Below, piece after piece: positions 17,078-25,642 of a stretch of 64,000 nucleotides of DNA. A model generated the notes under the pieces. It was not told the origin of the DNA. It worked only from the letters and a program-made list of their open reading frames with translations, and did not search any database. This DNA is from Flavonifractor sp. An100. GTDB lineage: Bacteria; Bacillota; Clostridia; Oscillospirales; Oscillospiraceae. Positions within the stretch are counted from its first letter, which is position 1; each line of letters begins with the position of its first letter. The position numbers were made by a program, and so were the translations under genes. The stretch lies in NCBI RefSeq assembly GCF_002161175.1, contig NZ_NFMA01000003.1, positions 133,770 to 197,769 of the forward strand, given 5' to 3'.

Positions 17078-17635
17078 TCAGCGGAAATATTCAATCACTT
17101 CACCAATGGCGGCACCGATTTCTTTCAGGGCTCCAATCACTCCGCCATCTGTCTCCTCGCCGTAGACCACCACCGTATCAGGCTCAGACAGGTCAATATA
17201 TACCACCTGGTCGCTGGTGGGCCGGGTCATAGTGTCCCCCAGAGACTCCTGGATGGTGGTCAAATCAAACACCTTCTCGTACTGGGCGGACAAGGTGGCG
17301 CTCTCCTTTTCCAATGTGGCCATCTCACTGCGCAGGGAGACCATTTCTCCACTCAAAACAGTGTACTGCACATAGCTCAGCAGCAGCAGCGCCGCAAAAA
17401 TAGCCACCGCCACAAATCCTACCACGGCAAAGGGGGCCACCTGGCCGGCCTCCCGGACCTGGACCTGAGTACGGGTCAGGGCGTGGCGGCGTACCCGCTC
17501 TCTGTGTCTGGGTTGGGGGCGCTGAAGTTCCTGCTCTCTGCGGGGAACGGCCACGGCGGCCCCGTCATAGGCCGGGGCATAGGCTACACTGCCATAGGTG
17601 TTGTATGCGGTTGCGTTGCGTCGGCGAGAGGCCAT
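17078..17635 (-). CDS. ftsL: FtsL-like single-pass division protein
   Basis: 185 residues: a long basic cytoplasmic part rich in Arg (1-64), one membrane segment (about 67-89), and an extracellular coiled coil (about 92-125, SGEMVSLRSEMATLEKESATLSAQYEK) with heptad leucines. This is the FtsL/DivIC layout, and the position between rsmH and the class B PBP is that of ftsL in nearly all Firmicutes. It would form the FtsQLB-type complex with the FtsQ encoded downstream. The C-terminal 60 residues are extra compared with short FtsL proteins. Assignment is by position and topology, as the family is poorly conserved. Confidence 0.8.
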   Translation of the reverse strand: MASRRRNATAYNTYGSVAYAPAYDGAAVAVPRREQELQRPQPRHRERVRRHALTRTQVQVREAGQVAPFAVVGFVAVAIFAALLLLSYVQYTVLSGEMVSLRSEMATLEKESATLSAQYEKVFDLTTIQESLGDTMTRPTSDQVVYIDLSEPDTVVVYGEETDGGVIGALKEIGAAIGEVIEYFR

Positions 17636-17687
17636 GGCGCGTTCACTCCATTTCTCTTCGGTATTTCTCCCTCAAAAGCCGGACTTC

Positions 17688-18626
17688 CTACAGCTTTTCC
17701 GCCACCCGCAGCTTTGCGCTTCGGGCTCTGGGATTCTCCTGCAGCTCCTGCTCACTGGGCAGAGTCGGCTTTCGATTGACCAGCCGCACCTGAGGCTTCC
17801 GTCCGCACACACAAACGGGGAAGTCCGGTGGGCAAATGCATCCCTTTGCAAATTCACTCAGACTGTTTTTTACAATTCGGTCCTCCAGGGAGTGGAAGGT
17901 GATAACGGCCAGCCTTCCCCCCGGATTCAGTTTGGGCACCGCATGCTGGAGCATCCGCTCCACGCTGGCCAGCTCATCATTTACTGCGATGCGGATGGCC
18001 TGAAAGCTCCGCTTGGCCGGGTGCTGCTTCTCCCGCAGCGCTTTGGCCGGCATGGCGCTTTTAATGACCTCTACCAGCTCCAAAGTCGTTTCAATGGGCT
18101 TGTCCTCCCGGCGGCGGACAATAGCCGCGGCAATTTGAGGGGCACAGCGCTCCTCGCCGTATTGGTACAGGATCCTTCGTAGCTCCTCCTGGCTCCAGGT
18201 GTTCACCACGTCGGCGGCAGTCAAGCCCTCATCCCGGTCCATGCGCATGTCCAGGGGAGCGTCCGCCATATAGGAAAATCCACGGGAGCCATCGTCTAAC
18301 TGGGGCGAGGACACCCCCAGGTCAAAAAGCATACCGTCCACACCAGACAGTCCAAGCCGCTGCACGATCTCCCCCACTCGGTCAAAGTTGCTGTGGATCA
18401 GGGTCACCCGATCCATCCAGTCCGCCAGCCGCTCCTGAGCGGCATCCAGCGCCGCCTGGTCCCGGTCCACACAAATGAGCCGACCGGTAGTCAGCCGCCG
18501 GGCGATCTCCCGGCTGTGTCCGGCCCGGCCTAACGTACCATCCAGGTAGATTCCTTCCGGACGAATGTTCAGCCCCTGAATGCATTCCTCCAACAGCACC
18601 GGCTTGTGGGTAAAATGTTCACTCAT
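17688..18626 (-). CDS. rsmH: 16S rRNA m4C1402 methyltransferase RsmH
   Basis: 312 residues. The start HFTHKPVLLEECIQGLNI and the SAM-binding YLDGTLGRAGHS are the MraW/RsmH signature, followed by FDLGVSSPQLDDGSRGFSY and the C-terminal ITFHSLEDRIVKN. It methylates N4 of C1402 in 16S rRNA. The gene begins four bases after the mraZ stop, the standard order at the head of the division cluster. Confidence 0.97.
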   Translation of the reverse strand: MSEHFTHKPVLLEECIQGLNIRPEGIYLDGTLGRAGHSREIARRLTTGRLICVDRDQAALDAAQERLADWMDRVTLIHSNFDRVGEIVQRLGLSGVDGMLFDLGVSSPQLDDGSRGFSYMADAPLDMRMDRDEGLTAADVVNTWSQEELRRILYQYGEERCAPQIAAAIVRRREDKPIETTLELVEVIKSAMPAKALREKQHPAKRSFQAIRIAVNDELASVERMLQHAVPKLNPGGRLAVITFHSLEDRIVKNSLSEFAKGCICPPDFPVCVCGRKPQVRLVNRKPTLPSEQELQENPRARSAKLRVAEKL

Positions 18627-18630
18627 CGTC

Positions 18631-19044
18631 TCAGAACCCCAGTTCTGCCATACAGGCCGCCATTTTTTCCGGTGTCATCTCTTCCTCCTGCTCGTTCCAA
18701 TTGTCAGCCGACCAGATCTCCGCCCGGTCGTTGACTCCGATGATCACCACGTCCTTGTCCAACCCCGCATAGCGGCGCAGCTTTTGGGGAATAACAATGC
18801 GCCCCTGGCTGTCCAGCTCACACCGGGCGGCATTGGCAAACAGGGGACGCATCGTTTTGGATTGACTCATAGGCAGCGAGGCAAACTTTTCGGTGAAGCG
18901 GTCCCAGGTGGACTGAGGGTAGATGGCCAAACAGGCGTCCACACCCATGGCCAGGTAAAAGGTCTCACCCAGCTCTACACGGAGCTTGGCGGGGATGAAC
19001 AACCGGCCCTTTGCGTCGATGCTGTGCTCGTATGTGCCGGTCAT
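18631..19044 (-). CDS. mraZ: Transcriptional regulator MraZ
   Basis: 137 residues from the ATG at 19044, chosen because MTGTYEHSIDAKGRLFIPAKLR is the canonical MraZ start and a GAGAGGTGG site lies just upstream; a GTG seven codons earlier is the alternative. Two SpoVT/AbrB-like repeats carry the DxKGR motif in the first half and DSQGRIVIPQKLR in the second. MraZ binds direct repeats before its own operon and regulates the division cluster. It is the first gene after the promoter at 19117-19145. Confidence 0.95.
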   Translation of the reverse strand: MTGTYEHSIDAKGRLFIPAKLRVELGETFYLAMGVDACLAIYPQSTWDRFTEKFASLPMSQSKTMRPLFANAARCELDSQGRIVIPQKLRRYAGLDKDVVIIGVNDRAEIWSADNWNEQEEEMTPEKMAACMAELGF

Positions 19045-19090
19045 CCGCTGCCACCTCTCCTCCACTTCACTTTCTTTTTCAGGGCTTTCA

Positions 19091-19105
19091 CTCCACTTTA
19101 CCCCA
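19091..19105 (-). promoter_or_regulatory. Likely MraZ-binding direct repeats
   Basis: Minus strand TGGGG (19105-19101) and TGGAG (19095-19091) are spaced ten bases apart just after the mraZ transcription start, with another TGGAG at 19064-19060. MraZ is known to bind TGGGN-type repeats with 5-base gaps. Confidence 0.6.
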
Positions 19106-19116
19106 CCTTGCTTTCT

Positions 19117-19145
19117 AGTATAAAAGCTGTTGACATAAAAAGCAA
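19117..19145 (-). promoter_or_regulatory. Promoter of the mraZ division cluster
   Basis: Minus strand -35 TTGCTT (19145-19140), 17-base spacer, -10 TATACT (19122-19117). Confidence 0.82.
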
Positions 19146-19170
19146 GAGTTTTTTTCGGGAAAAAAAGTAG

Positions 19171-19208
19171 AAAAAACCGCTGATTTCTTCAAAAATCAGC
19201 GGTTTTTT
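19171..19208 (-). terminator. Terminator after the hydrogenase unit, bidirectional
   Basis: A 16-bp stem AAAAAACCGCTGATTT (19171-19186) with its complement (19193-19208); T-runs on both strands. It separates the hydrogenase unit from the mraZ promoter. Confidence 0.9.
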
Positions 19209-19224
19209 CTGTGAAACATTCGTT

Positions 19225-19314
19225 CTATTTGGTTTCCAATAATTTCTTATCCAAGCACTCTGCGCAAAATGTGGAATAAACTTCAGGCATATCCACAATA
19301 TATGGTATCGTCAC
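19225..19314 (-). CDS. Possible 29-residue protein with a CxxC pair
   Basis: GTG at 19314 with a GAGGAAAAA purine tract about eight bases upstream, reading 29 codons to a TAG. The product holds a Cys-x2-Cys pair (FCAECLDKK). It lies between the hydrogenase stop (45 bases away) and the terminator, so it would be cotranscribed. The frame is also open further upstream through the hydrogenase gene, so it could be only the tail of a shadow frame. No family recognised. Confidence 0.25.
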   Translation of the reverse strand: MTIPYIVDMPEVYSTFCAECLDKKLLETK

Positions 19315-19358
19315 ATTGCATTTTTCCTCTTCGACACCAATATTCTGTTTGCCTCTTC

Positions 19359-20876
19359 TTACTCCTCCACTTCCTTCAGGCGGGCAGCCACCTTGGAGTC
19401 CATGGCGCTCTGGGAGTAGGAGGTTTTCATATACTTGGAGACCTCGGTGGAGCTCTTCTTCGCCGGGGTAATGGTTCCGGCTCCGGCCACACATCCGCCG
19501 GGGCAGCCCATCCCTTCCAGCAGGTAGCCGTTGTACTTGCCGGCCTTGGCCATCATCAGCATCTTCCGGCACTCCCGCAGGCCGTCGGCATGCTCCACCA
19601 GCACCTCCCGGTCCGGGTCAATTTTAGAAATAGCCTCTTTCACGGCCGCAGCCACGCCGCCGGTCACCGCAAAGCCGCGGCCCGCGCCGGTGGCGTTGAT
19701 GAAATCGTCCTCCGGATGGCCGGGCATCTTGCTGGGGTCCACGCCCTTGGCATCGAAGACGCCCTGCATCTCCTCAAAAGTGAGCACAAAGTCCACATCG
19801 CTGCGGATGGTACGGCGGGATGCCTCCAGCTTCTTGGCCGCGCAGGGGCCAATGAAGACCACCCGGGCGTCGGGGTTGTCCTTTTTGATGAGACGGGCGG
19901 TGAGCACCATGGGGGTTAAAGCCATGGAGATGTTGTCCTTAAACTGGGGGAAGAGTTTCTTGGCCATCACCGACCAGGAGGGGCAGCAGGAAGTGGCCAG
20001 GAAGGGCAGCTCGTCGGGGACCTTCTCCAAAAAGTCCTTGGCCTCCTCAATGGTACACAGGTCGGCGCCTACCGCCACCTCTTTCACGTCATGGAAGCCA
20101 ACCTGGAGCATAGCCTCCTTCACCTGGGCGGCAGAGACATTCTCACCAAACTGGGTGACGAAGGCAGGGGCTACAGCGGCAATGACCTTGTCCCCCTTCT
20201 TAATGGCCTGGATCATCTGGAAGATCTGGCTCTTGTCGGCAATGGCGCCGAAGGGGCAATTCACCAGACACATACCGCAGGAGACGCACTTGTCGTAGTC
20301 GATCTTGGCCCGGCCCAGCTCGTCAGAGCCGATGGCATCCATGCCGCAGGCCTCGGCGCAGGGCCGCTCAAACTTGATGATGGCGTTGTAGGGGCACTCA
20401 TCCACACACTTGCCGCACTTGATGCACTTCTCCTGGTCAATGACGCTCTTACCCTGGACAATGTGGATGGCGTCCTTGGGGCAGACCTCCCGGCAGGGGT
20501 GGGCCAGACAGCCCTGGCACATGTTGCTCACCCGCACCTGCTTGGGGGGACAGGCGTTGCAGGCGAAGGAGATAATGTTGATCAGGGGGGGCTCATAGTA
20601 TTTCTCGGCCACCACGCTCTCCTCAATGGAGGCACTGGTGGGGGCGTACTCACTCAGATCCCGCAGAGGAAGACCAATCGCCAGGCGCAGACGCTCACTG
20701 ACAATGGCACGCTCCACGATGATATTCTGGCGGTAGCGGGCCACCTCACCGGGAACAATCTTATGGGGCAGACTGCGGATCGTCTCTGCATAGTTTCCGC
20801 CCTCAAAACTCATCCGGGCTACCTCAGTAAATACCTTACGGCGAATATCATTGACAACGGTATGAACTCCTCGCAT
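19359..20876 (-). CDS. Monomeric [FeFe] hydrogenase (group B-like)
   Basis: 505 residues from the ATG at 20876 (AAGGAGG upstream). N-terminal part (1-100) is of the type found only in this hydrogenase group. Cysteines at about 106-131 and two ferredoxin-like sets (CIKCGKCVDECP near 151-161 and CVSCGMCLVNCP near 197-207) hold iron-sulphur clusters. The H-cluster motifs are TSCCPSW (295-301), GPCAAK (343-348) and MGCPGGC (456-462). The second and third motifs differ from the classic MPCxxK and MACxxGC, as in group B enzymes. It would make or consume hydrogen, probably with ferredoxin. The maturases HydEFG are not in the window. Confidence 0.9.
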   Translation of the reverse strand: MRGVHTVVNDIRRKVFTEVARMSFEGGNYAETIRSLPHKIVPGEVARYRQNIIVERAIVSERLRLAIGLPLRDLSEYAPTSASIEESVVAEKYYEPPLINIISFACNACPPKQVRVSNMCQGCLAHPCREVCPKDAIHIVQGKSVIDQEKCIKCGKCVDECPYNAIIKFERPCAEACGMDAIGSDELGRAKIDYDKCVSCGMCLVNCPFGAIADKSQIFQMIQAIKKGDKVIAAVAPAFVTQFGENVSAAQVKEAMLQVGFHDVKEVAVGADLCTIEEAKDFLEKVPDELPFLATSCCPSWSVMAKKLFPQFKDNISMALTPMVLTARLIKKDNPDARVVFIGPCAAKKLEASRRTIRSDVDFVLTFEEMQGVFDAKGVDPSKMPGHPEDDFINATGAGRGFAVTGGVAAAVKEAISKIDPDREVLVEHADGLRECRKMLMMAKAGKYNGYLLEGMGCPGGCVAGAGTITPAKKSSTEVSKYMKTSYSQSAMDSKVAARLKEVEE

Positions 20877-20910
20877 CTGGATATCCTCCTTCATCTGTTC
20901 TGTTGTCCTG

Positions 20911-20940
20911 ATGATACCACAGCCAGCCAGGTTTTGGCAA
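20911..20940 (-). promoter_or_regulatory. Promoter of the hydrogenase gene
   Basis: Minus strand -35 TTGCCA (20940-20935), 18-base spacer, -10 TATCAT (20916-20911). Confidence 0.65.
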
Positions 20941-20981
20941 TTGCCCGAACCCACAAGGCCGGTATTTTTTTGCAGGAAAAA

Positions 20982-20996
20982 TTGTAATATTTACAA
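20982..20996. promoter_or_regulatory. Palindrome upstream of the hydrogenase promoter
   Basis: TTGTAA and TTACAA arms (one strand) around three A/T bases, about 40 bases upstream of the -35 box. The arms resemble half-sites of redox regulators, but the spacing is shorter than the known Rex site, so the binder is unknown. Confidence 0.4.
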
Positions 20997-21063
20997 AAGC
21001 TTCCCGATAGCGCCCCATTTTATACCGCCCATCCCCCGCCTTTTTGCATAAGCAATGTCATTT

Positions 21064-22488
21064 TTAAAGTTTGGAGCGAATGGCTTCCCGCACTGCTCCC
21101 GGGTCTGCTTTCCCCTGAAGGCGACCCATCACCTGCCCCATGAGAAAGCCCATTACCTTTCCGTTTCCCGCCCTAAGCTGCTCCACGGCCTGGGGCTGCG
21201 CCCGGAAGACCTCCTCCACCGTCCGTTCCACCAGGGCTGGATCACTGACCTGTTCCAGGCCGTGGGTGCAGACATACTCCTTCACATCCATATTTTCGGG
21301 GAAAATGGCCCGGAACACCTTAGTGGCGGTGTTGCGGTTGATCTTGCCCGCCTCCACCAGGGCGATAAGAGCTGCCAGGTTGGCGGGGGTGAGCTTCATC
21401 TCCTTGGGCTCCTGGCCCTCCTCCTTTAACCGGCGCATCATCTCCCCCAGCATCCAGTTGGCCGCCTCCTTGGGGGGCGCCCCCAGAGCCACCGTCTCCT
21501 CGAAGAAGTCCACCAGGGCCTTTTGTCCGGTGATCAGGGCGGCGTCCTGCTCGGGCAGGCCGTACTCCGCCTGATAGCGGGCCCGCCGGGCGTGGGCCAT
21601 CTCCGGCTGCTGCTGCCGCAGCCCCTCCAGATACTCCTCCGACAGCTCCAGCGGGGGCAGGTCGGGCTCAGGGAAGTAGCGGTAGTCCTGGGTGTCCTCC
21701 TTGGAGCGCATGGAGAAGGTGGCGTCCTTGTTGTCGTCCCACCTCCGGGTCTCCTGGACCACAGGCTTGCCCTCCTCCAGACGCTCGATCTGCCGCTTCG
21801 TCTCATAGTCGATGGCCCGGAGGATGGCTTTAAAGGAGTTGAGGTTCTTCATCTCCGTCCGGGTGCCCAGGGTCTGGGACCCCGCAGGCCGGACGGACAG
21901 GTTTACATCGCACCGCAGAGAGCCCTCCTGCATCTTGCAGTCGGACACCCCCAAATACTCCAGGGTGGATTTGAGGGTCTCCAGGTAGGCGATGACCTCA
22001 GTTCCGGAGCGGAAGTCAGGCTCGGTGACGATCTCGATGAGGGGGACCCCGCAGCGGTTGTAGTCGCACCGGGTCTGGTCCAGCCAGGGGTCGTGGACCA
22101 GCTTGCCCGCGTCCTCCTCCATGTGCAGCTCATGGATACGGATCTCCTTCTCCCCGTCCTCGGTGGAGATGGCCACCCGGCCGTTGCGGGCGATGGGCAG
22201 GTAGAGCTGGGAGACCTGGTAGGCCTTGGGCAGATCGGGATAGAAGTAGTTCTTTCGGTCGAAGCGGTTGCGGCGGGTGATCTCGCAGTTCAGAGCCAGG
22301 CCCGCCCTGGCGGCAAACTCCACCACCTTTTTATTTACCACCGGCAGGGTGCCCGGCATCCCCATGCACACGGGGCAGCAGTGGGTGTTGGGGGCCCCGC
22401 CGAAGGCGGTGGTGCAGGAGCAGAAAATTTTCGTCTTGGTGGCCAGCTCCACGTGGGTCTCCAGACCGATGACAGTTTCCCAGGTCAT
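21064..22488 (-). CDS. gatB: Asp/Glu-tRNA amidotransferase subunit B
   Basis: 474 residues. The start WETVIGLETHVEL and the Mg and tRNA sites in RKNYFYPDLPKAYQVSQ are the GatB signature; the C-terminal 150 residues are the helical YqeY-like tail that binds the tRNA. GatB phosphorylates and then amidates the misacylated Asp- or Glu-tRNA with ammonia tunnelled from GatA. The start is two bases from the gatA stop, and it is last in the operon aspS-gatC-gatA-gatB. Confidence 0.97.
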   Translation of the reverse strand: MTWETVIGLETHVELATKTKIFCSCTTAFGGAPNTHCCPVCMGMPGTLPVVNKKVVEFAARAGLALNCEITRRNRFDRKNYFYPDLPKAYQVSQLYLPIARNGRVAISTEDGEKEIRIHELHMEEDAGKLVHDPWLDQTRCDYNRCGVPLIEIVTEPDFRSGTEVIAYLETLKSTLEYLGVSDCKMQEGSLRCDVNLSVRPAGSQTLGTRTEMKNLNSFKAILRAIDYETKRQIERLEEGKPVVQETRRWDDNKDATFSMRSKEDTQDYRYFPEPDLPPLELSEEYLEGLRQQQPEMAHARRARYQAEYGLPEQDAALITGQKALVDFFEETVALGAPPKEAANWMLGEMMRRLKEEGQEPKEMKLTPANLAALIALVEAGKINRNTATKVFRAIFPENMDVKEYVCTHGLEQVSDPALVERTVEEVFRAQPQAVEQLRAGNGKVMGFLMGQVMGRLQGKADPGAVREAIRSKL

Positions 22489-22489
22489 G

Positions 22490-23959
22490 TCAACCTACCT
22501 CCTTTTCCCAGGGGGAACGTTTATGGTAATCGGTGTCCAGCTGGAAGGCGTGGGCCGCCCCCAGCACCTTGGCCTCCCCCAGGGCCGGGCCGATGAGCTG
22601 GCAGCCGATGGGCAGCCCCGCCCCGTCAAAGCCGCAGGGCATGGACAGCCCGGGCAGCCCGGCCAGGTTTACGGAAACCGTGTAGATATCGCTCAAATAC
22701 ATTTGCAAAGGATCGGAAAGGCTCTCCCCCAATCTGGGTGCGGTGGTGGGGGCCACCGGGGTGAGCAGCAGGTCGCAGGTCTGGAAGGCGGACCGGAAGG
22801 CCTCCCGGATGACCTCCTTAGCCTGGAGGGCCTTTTTATAGTAGGCGTCGTAGTAGCCTGAGGAGAGGACGAAGGTGCCCAGCAGGATACGCCGCTTCAC
22901 CTCGCTGCCGAAGCCCTGGGTGCGGGTCTTGCAGTACAGGTCGGTGAGGTCGTCGTAACCCTCCGTCCGCCAGCCGTACTTCACTCCGTCAAACCGGGAG
23001 AGGTTGGAGGAGGCCTCGGCAGCGGCGATCATATAATAGGTAGGAATCACATAGTCCATCACCGGGAAGTCCAGCTCCACCAGCTCCGCTCCCCGGTCCT
23101 TGAGCACCTGGGCCGCTCCGCGGACCGCCCTCTCCACCTGAGCGTCCAGGCCGGAGCCGAAACACTGGGCGGGCAGGCCGATCTTCATCCCCTTCACATC
23201 TCCGGTGAGGGAGGCCAGCAGCCCGCCCGCCGGAGCGTCCAGGCTGGTGCTGTCCCGGCTGTCCTTGCCCTGGATGGCGTCCAAAATGGCGGCGCAGTCG
23301 GCGGCGGTGCGGCCCAGAGGGCCGATCTGGTCCAGGGAGGAGGCATAGGCGATGAGTCCGTAGCGGGAAACGGTGCCGTAGGTGGGCTTGATGCCGGTGA
23401 CCCCGCAGTAGGAGGCGGGCTGGCGGATGGAGCCCCCCGTGTCGGAGCCCAGAGCGTACCAGCATTCCCGCCCCGCCACAGCGGCGGCCGCTCCCCCGGA
23501 AGAGCCCCCGGGCACCCGCTGACGGTCCCAGGGGTTGCGGGTGGGGCCGTAGTAGGAGGTCTCGGTGGTGGAGCCCATGGCAAACTCATCCATGTTCACC
23601 TTGCCCAGGCACACCGCCCCCGCCGCCTCCAGGCGTTGGGCCGCCGTGGCCTGGTAGGGTGGGGCGAAGTCACCCAGAATATTGGAAGCGCAGGTGGTTT
23701 TCACCCCCTGGGTGCAGATGTTGTCCTTCAGTGCCATGGGCACCCCGTAGAGAAGGCTTTTAGCCTCCTTCACCCCGGCCTGGAGGGCGTCTGCTCGCTC
23801 CAGGGCCCGGTCCGCCGTCTGGGTGATGAAGCAGTTCAGCTCCCCCTCTCGCTCCTCTATGGCCGCCAGAGCGGTCTGGGTGGCCTCCCGGATAGACACC
23901 TCTCCCGTTTGGATGGCCGCTCCCAGCTCCAGGGCGGTCAGCTTCAGCAGTTCTTTCAT
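22490..23959 (-). CDS. gatA: Asp/Glu-tRNA amidotransferase subunit A
   Basis: 489 residues of the amidase-signature family. The Lys-cisSer-Ser triad is recognisable: Lys in GVPMALKDNI near residue 78, and the serine-rich GGSSGGAAAAVAG with SDTGGSIRQPA near 152-180. It hydrolyses glutamine and passes ammonia to GatB. It is 13 bases downstream of gatC. Confidence 0.97.
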   Translation of the reverse strand: MKELLKLTALELGAAIQTGEVSIREATQTALAAIEEREGELNCFITQTADRALERADALQAGVKEAKSLLYGVPMALKDNICTQGVKTTCASNILGDFAPPYQATAAQRLEAAGAVCLGKVNMDEFAMGSTTETSYYGPTRNPWDRQRVPGGSSGGAAAAVAGRECWYALGSDTGGSIRQPASYCGVTGIKPTYGTVSRYGLIAYASSLDQIGPLGRTAADCAAILDAIQGKDSRDSTSLDAPAGGLLASLTGDVKGMKIGLPAQCFGSGLDAQVERAVRGAAQVLKDRGAELVELDFPVMDYVIPTYYMIAAAEASSNLSRFDGVKYGWRTEGYDDLTDLYCKTRTQGFGSEVKRRILLGTFVLSSGYYDAYYKKALQAKEVIREAFRSAFQTCDLLLTPVAPTTAPRLGESLSDPLQMYLSDIYTVSVNLAGLPGLSMPCGFDGAGLPIGCQLIGPALGEAKVLGAAHAFQLDTDYHKRSPWEKEVG

Positions 23960-23972
23960 ATTCTCCCCCTCC

Positions 23973-24260
23973 TCACTCTACCGCCTTGGGCACCAAAAAA
24001 GTCTCCCCGTCGCTGGCCGGGGCGTTGCGCAGCAGCTCCTCCCGGTCCTGGGAGGGAATCACCTCGTCCTCCCGCAGCACGTTTTTTAAGGAACCGCTTT
24101 CCGCCAAGGATTCCGCCCCGCTGGTATCCAGTTTCTTCAACACATCCATATACCCCAAAATCTGCTCCAGCTCCCCGGTCATCTTCTCCTGCTCCTCCCG
24201 GGGCAGGCGCAGACGGGACAGAGCTGCCAGTCGCTCCACCAATTCTTTCGTTACCATCAT
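23973..24260 (-). CDS. gatC: Asp/Glu-tRNA amidotransferase subunit C
   Basis: 95 residues from the ATG at 24260 (AGGAG eight bases upstream; a GTG three codons earlier lies too close to it). Sequence pattern of the GatC belt: VERLAALSRLRLPREEQEKMTGELEQIL at the start and LREDEV near the middle. It stabilises the GatA-GatB complex. Confidence 0.93.
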   Translation of the reverse strand: MMVTKELVERLAALSRLRLPREEQEKMTGELEQILGYMDVLKKLDTSGAESLAESGSLKNVLREDEVIPSQDREELLRNAPASDGETFLVPKAVE

Positions 24261-24278
24261 CTCGACCACTCCTCTCTC

Positions 24279-25598
24279 TTACGGCTCCAGGCGGCTGCGG
24301 TCCCGGGGGAACAGGCAGGCGCTGCGCACGTTGTCCAGTCCGCACAGCCGGGCGGTGAGCCGCTCCAGGCCGATGCCCAGCCCGCCGTGGGGGGGCATGC
24401 CGTGCTTATGAATCATCAGGTAGCTGGTAAACTCCTCCACATCCATCCCCCGGGCCTTCATCTTGTCCACCTGGGCCTGGTAGTCGTGGATGCGCTGGCC
24501 GCCCGTGGTCACCTCCATGCCCCGGAACAGCAGGTCGAAGGAGAGGGTGTACCGGGGATCTTCCGGGTCGTCCATGGCGTAGAAGGGGCGCTTCTTGGAG
24601 GGGTAGTGGGTGACGAAGACGAAGTCGGAGCCGTACTCCTCCTGGAAATACCGGCCGATGTTGGCCTCCTCCTCCGGCTCCAGGTCGAAGGGGTCCCGGA
24701 TGGGACGGCCGTACTTCTCCGAGGCCAGGCGCTTGGCCTCCTCAAAGGAGACGGCGGGGATGCTGTCCACCCGGGGCAGTTTTACCCCCAGCCGCTCCAG
24801 ATCCGCGGCGTACTCCCGGCCCAGCAGGTCCATGGCGTAGCGGAGGAAGCCCGTCTCCATCTCCATCACGTCCCGGAAGGACTGGATATAGCCCATCTCA
24901 AAGTCCAGGGAGGTGTACTCGTTCAAGTGCCGCTGGGTGGCGTGCTTCTCCGCCCGGAACACCGGGGCCACCTCAAACACCCGCTCAAAAACCCCCACCA
25001 TGGTCTGCTTATAAAACTGGGGTGACTGGGCCAGAAAGGCTTTTTTGCCAAAATAGTCCAGACGGAAGATGTTACTGCCTCCCTCCGCCCCGGCGTGGAC
25101 GATCTTGGGGGTGTGGATCTCGGTAAAGCCCTCCCGGGTCAGGTACTCCCGAAACGCCCGGGACAGCCCCTCCTGGATTTTGAACACCGACCGCTCCCGC
25201 AGGCTGCGCAACACCACCGGACGCAGGGACAGCTCGGTATCCAGGTTCAGGTTCAGCTTCCGCTTGGCCAGGGGAACGGGCATGGGCTGGGCAGGCTGGG
25301 AGAGGATGTCCAGCTCCTCCACCGCCACCTCACAGCCGCCCGGCGCCCGCTCCTCCCGGCGGGGACTGCCGGTGATCTCCACGGTGCACTCCTCAGTCAG
25401 CTCGGGGGGCAGCCGGTCGGGGTCGCACACGCACTGCACCGCCCCGTCCCGCAGGCGCAGGGTGAGAAATACAATACCTCCCAGCTTCCGCAGGGCGTGA
25501 ACCGCCCCGTGGAAGGTAACCGTCTGGCCGTCCAGCGCTCCGGAGGCCAGGTCCTTAGCCCAAACCTGTTTGCTCTGCATACCTGTGATCTGTTCCAT
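24279..25598 (-). CDS. aspS: Archaeal-type, probably non-discriminating aspartyl-tRNA synthetase
   Basis: 439 residues from the ATG at 25598; the longer frame would overlap the T-box terminator. It has an N-terminal OB anticodon-binding domain (about 1-105) and a class II core without the bacterial insertion domain, so it is the short archaeal/eukaryotic form (AspRS2). Motif 2 is FRAEKHATQRHLNEYTSLD; motif 3 is GGLGIGLERL near the end. With gatCAB in the same operon, it most likely charges both tRNA-Asp and tRNA-Asn with aspartate, the latter then being amidated. A discriminating bacterial AspRS elsewhere is possible. Confidence 0.93.
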   Translation of the reverse strand: MEQITGMQSKQVWAKDLASGALDGQTVTFHGAVHALRKLGGIVFLTLRLRDGAVQCVCDPDRLPPELTEECTVEITGSPRREERAPGGCEVAVEELDILSQPAQPMPVPLAKRKLNLNLDTELSLRPVVLRSLRERSVFKIQEGLSRAFREYLTREGFTEIHTPKIVHAGAEGGSNIFRLDYFGKKAFLAQSPQFYKQTMVGVFERVFEVAPVFRAEKHATQRHLNEYTSLDFEMGYIQSFRDVMEMETGFLRYAMDLLGREYAADLERLGVKLPRVDSIPAVSFEEAKRLASEKYGRPIRDPFDLEPEEEANIGRYFQEEYGSDFVFVTHYPSKKRPFYAMDDPEDPRYTLSFDLLFRGMEVTTGGQRIHDYQAQVDKMKARGMDVEEFTSYLMIHKHGMPPHGGLGIGLERLTARLCGLDNVRSACLFPRDRSRLEP

Positions 25599-25642
25599 CT
25601 TGCACAACCTGCCTTTCTGTGTTGCGATACAGGCCCGGAAAC

